Source of the DNA: Icerya purchasi
Lineage: Eukaryota; Arthropoda; Insecta; Hemiptera; Monophlebidae
Direction of reading: 5' to 3'
DNA: 64,000 nt
Assembly: GCA_039619475.1 (NCBI GenBank)
Contig: CM077115.1
Location: forward strand, 592,001,643-592,065,642
Below are positions 61,922 to 64,000 of the stretch, piece by piece. The translations under genes and the position numbers were made by a program. Position 1 is the stretch's first letter. Each line of letters starts with the position of its first letter. Under the pieces are notes generated by a model. That model did no database searches, had not been told where the DNA came from, and saw only the letters and a program-made list of their open reading frames with translations.

Positions 61922-63994
61922 TATATGATGTATCCGTCACTTTATCTGGTGCTAACATATTTACAATTTTAGAATAATGTTCAGGACCTATCAAATTGAG
62001 TAATGTTTGCTGTTTATCTATATCAGATGCGATATTAGCTACATTGAAATATATCTCTAATCGTTCTATATATTGTTTGAAATTCTCTCTTGATTCGTCA
62101 AATGTTTCAAATTTGTAATCTTTTGTTTCTCGCATTTTAGATATAGAAGACGAAGGTTTGTTTATTAACTGTTTAACTAAATTCATATATTCCATTTGCA
62201 TTTTCATTTGCTTCTCTAATATTGATTCTAAATCTTTAACATCGACAACTGCCGTGTTGGTTTCCGGGTTTGAATCTGTCATTTTATATGTTTAATATGA
62301 ATATATAAACAGGAGCCGTTTACGTGTAATAATAATAATTTTTGTACTCACAGATAATAAGTCCGCTTAAAATTATTTGATCGTAAATGGTATTGATAAT
62401 CGTCTTCCGCGCACAAAAAAAAGTTATCACTGTATACTTAGAAAAAACAGTAAACCAACCATTCTCGTCGCCACTTTTATGTCTTGAATTTGATACTTGA
62501 TTATATAATTAAGATACGTGAGTTCATATTGATAAAAAACATGATTCTTTTAACATTACATTTGATTATCGTTTTATATAGAAAAAAGTAACATAAGTAC
62601 AAGAATACATAAGTACATGATACATGATAGAATGAATAACAATAATATATATATATATACTAACCCGATCACGATATATCGATATAATAATTGATACTAA
62701 ATAATATGTTACATAATAAAATGAAAATACATAACAACTAATATTATTTTCATAAAAATTTTAATAAAGCCAATAAGGAAGAAGCTTTTCTTGTTTTGTT
62801 TAATAATGAAGCGAGCGGCTCATAAAAAAATAATAATAATTAGAAAAATCGACTCGACAATACTTGATGGGTGTTTTGTAGAGGACAAGAAAAAGTAAAG
62901 AAGTAAGTTGAAAAACAGAAGCGATTAATTAATTTTCTACTGTGAAATAGTATTTAATAAAAAAAGGAAAAGAACCATCAACGGCTACAACCACTTTGTA
63001 ATTAACATGTTTATTAATCACAAAACGCGTTTTATCCGAAATTAAATTGATGGAATTGATTTCCTGCTGTTCCCCATCGCAATCACAATCGTAATGGTCG
63101 TATCCAATCTCTTCCCATAATTGCTGCTCGATTATTCTCATTTGTGATATAAAAGATTCCCTGTATAGAGCGGTTTTTGAATCATACTTGAACTGAACAT
63201 TCACCACAACATTCAAAAATTTCTTGTATATATGTATAGAATGATCTAATTTTTGATTTAAATTTTTTCTGCAAATTTAGTGTATCGAATAAATTACAGG
63301 GTAATATTGATATTGCAGCCCCACAGTCAACTTGTAATTTAACTGGCTGGCCATCTAAATAAACAGTTGCATAATAGCGATCAGAATTAGAATTACAATT
63401 TTTAATATTATAAATATCAGATATAGGTATAGGTTCTACAAAATTAGATTCACTATTATGTTTTTTCTGGTTAGATTTCGATTTCATGAGTGTTGAGATG
63501 CATACTTTCTCAACATGGCCTTTCTTATTACAGCTTTTACATGAAAGTGTATTTTTATCACGTTTGCAGTCTTTTGCAAGATGATTATCATATCCGCAAT
63601 ACATACATAATCTATCAATTCCAAGGTGTTGATAATTAATTTTTCGCTTAAACGAGTTCGATCGCGCACGATTTTGATAATTTTGATTTAATCGAGTTTG
63701 GCTTTGGTGCCTCTGGTAGTTAAAATTATGATTTTTCGAACGAGGTTTATGTGTTGATATTTTATTAACTTCAGTAGGTGATGATACTGGTCGATTATTA
63801 GCTATTTCTTTTGATACATTAATAGCAACCTCATGTGTTAACGCTACTTCTTTAATATCTTTGAAGGTTTTTTTATTTGATTGTATAGCTTTTTGTCGCA
63901 TATTTTCATCTCTTAATCCTCGTATAAATTGTGATAGCAAAAATATGTCAGAAATATCAGCCTCACATTTTGGACAATATAATTCACATTTAGT
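61784..63994 (-). repeat. Array unit 29 (long, 2211 bp), last complete unit
   Basis: Long form with TGA stop, sister of unit 28. The shifted-frame ORF is at 62929-63216 (95 aa) with Asp61/Arg64 and a private Ile for Thr at 67. Unit 30 begins at 63995. Confidence 0.97.
61854..62282 (-). CDS. gag: Gag N-terminal half, unit 29
   Basis: 142 aa, Leu97 and Asn83, the same pair as unit 25. Confidence 0.85.
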   Translation of the reverse strand: MTDSNPETNTAVVDVKDLESILEKQMKMQMEYMNLVKQLINKPSSSISKMRETKDYKFETFDESRENFKQYIERLEIYFNVANIASDIDKQQTLLNLIGPEHYSKIVNMLAPDKVTDTSYSEIVKRYTAERCPPKKCITTTT

Positions 63995-64000
63995 TATATA
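63182..64000 (-). pseudogene. gag-pro: Gag C-terminal half and protease remnant, unit 29, cut by the right window edge
   Basis: Open from the window edge (residue 45 of the 316-aa frame) to TGA; the first 44 residues lie outside the window. His135 as in unit 28, both knuckles intact, active site DCG. Confidence 0.85.

Larger units (their letters stand above)
1..64000 (-). repeat. Macrosatellite array: 29 tandem copies of a truncated Ty3/gypsy-like retrotransposon
   Basis: The first bases of the window recur at 2212, 4423, 6634, 8845, 11056, 13257, 15456, 17657, 19856, 22067, 24280, 26491, 28703, 30914, 33113, 35312, 37511, 39710, 41909, 44108, 46319, 48530, 50729, 52940, 55151, 57362, 59573, 61784 and 63995. 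All copies have the same orientation, with coding sense on the minus strand. Two length classes exist, 2211 bp and 2199 bp; one-base or two-base changes in a T run or an AT tract give 2201, 2212 and 2213. No spacer, foreign insertion or inverted copy is seen. Each unit holds one LTR-like segment, a frame-broken gag and a protease, and lacks reverse transcriptase, RNase H and integrase. The one-LTR-per-unit layout is what LTR-LTR recombination or a one-LTR circle would give (inference). Confidence 0.97.

Noticed and set aside
1..64000. CRISPR-like or bacterial operon reading of the repeats
   Set aside because: Repeats are 2.2 kb, adjacent and without spacers; the genes are eukaryotic retroelement Gag and protease.
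1..64000. Plain assembly artefact (one unit duplicated by software)
   Set aside because: Units carry different private substitutions, two length classes and structured haplotypes, which copying of one sequence would not give. The exact copy number still cannot be verified.

Overview
The whole 64 kb window is one head-to-tail tandem array. It holds 29 complete copies of a unit of about 2.2 kb (2199-2213 bp) plus 6 bases of a thirtieth. There is no unique sequence, and both edges lie inside the array, so its true length is unknown. Neighbouring units differ by only a handful of substitutions and a few small indels.

Every unit is a truncated LTR retrotransposon of Ty3/gypsy (Metaviridae) type on the minus strand. 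Reading a unit in the minus direction gives: an AT-rich LTR-like segment with a TATA box; a primer binding site resembling the complement of a tRNA-Ser 3' end; an untranslated leader of about 180 bp; an ORF for the N-terminal half of Gag (142 aa); a one-base frame offset; a second frame carrying the rest of capsid, two CCHC zinc knuckles and a retropepsin-like protease; a short shifted-frame ORF (95 or 91 aa) over the protease end; and AT-rich sequence leading into the next LTR-like segment. No reverse transcriptase core, RNase H, integrase or envelope gene is present. The composition (strongly AT-rich) and the Gag type suggest an animal nuclear genome, most likely an arthropod; this is inference and no species can be named.

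The Gag frame offset, an aspartate-cysteine-glycine protease active site and the loss of pol occur in every copy that can be read. The founder was therefore already defective, and the array must have grown at DNA level (unequal crossover, or integration and expansion of a circle) rather than by repeated retrotransposition. Units fall into long (2211 bp) and short (2199 bp) classes that differ by one 12-bp indel. Four neighbouring units keep an apparently ancestral open protease frame that the others lost by CGA to TGA. Many variants are losses of CpG, as expected from deamination of methylated cytosine. Codon 135 of the second Gag frame alternates Arg/Cys through ten consecutive units, which points to a dimeric higher-order repeat; other blocks are recent near-identical duplications.

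Unit borders used here are set by the window start and are arbitrary. Within any unit, positions up to about +860 keep a constant offset from the unit start, so promoter and primer-site positions given for the first unit can be transferred by adding the unit start minus 1.
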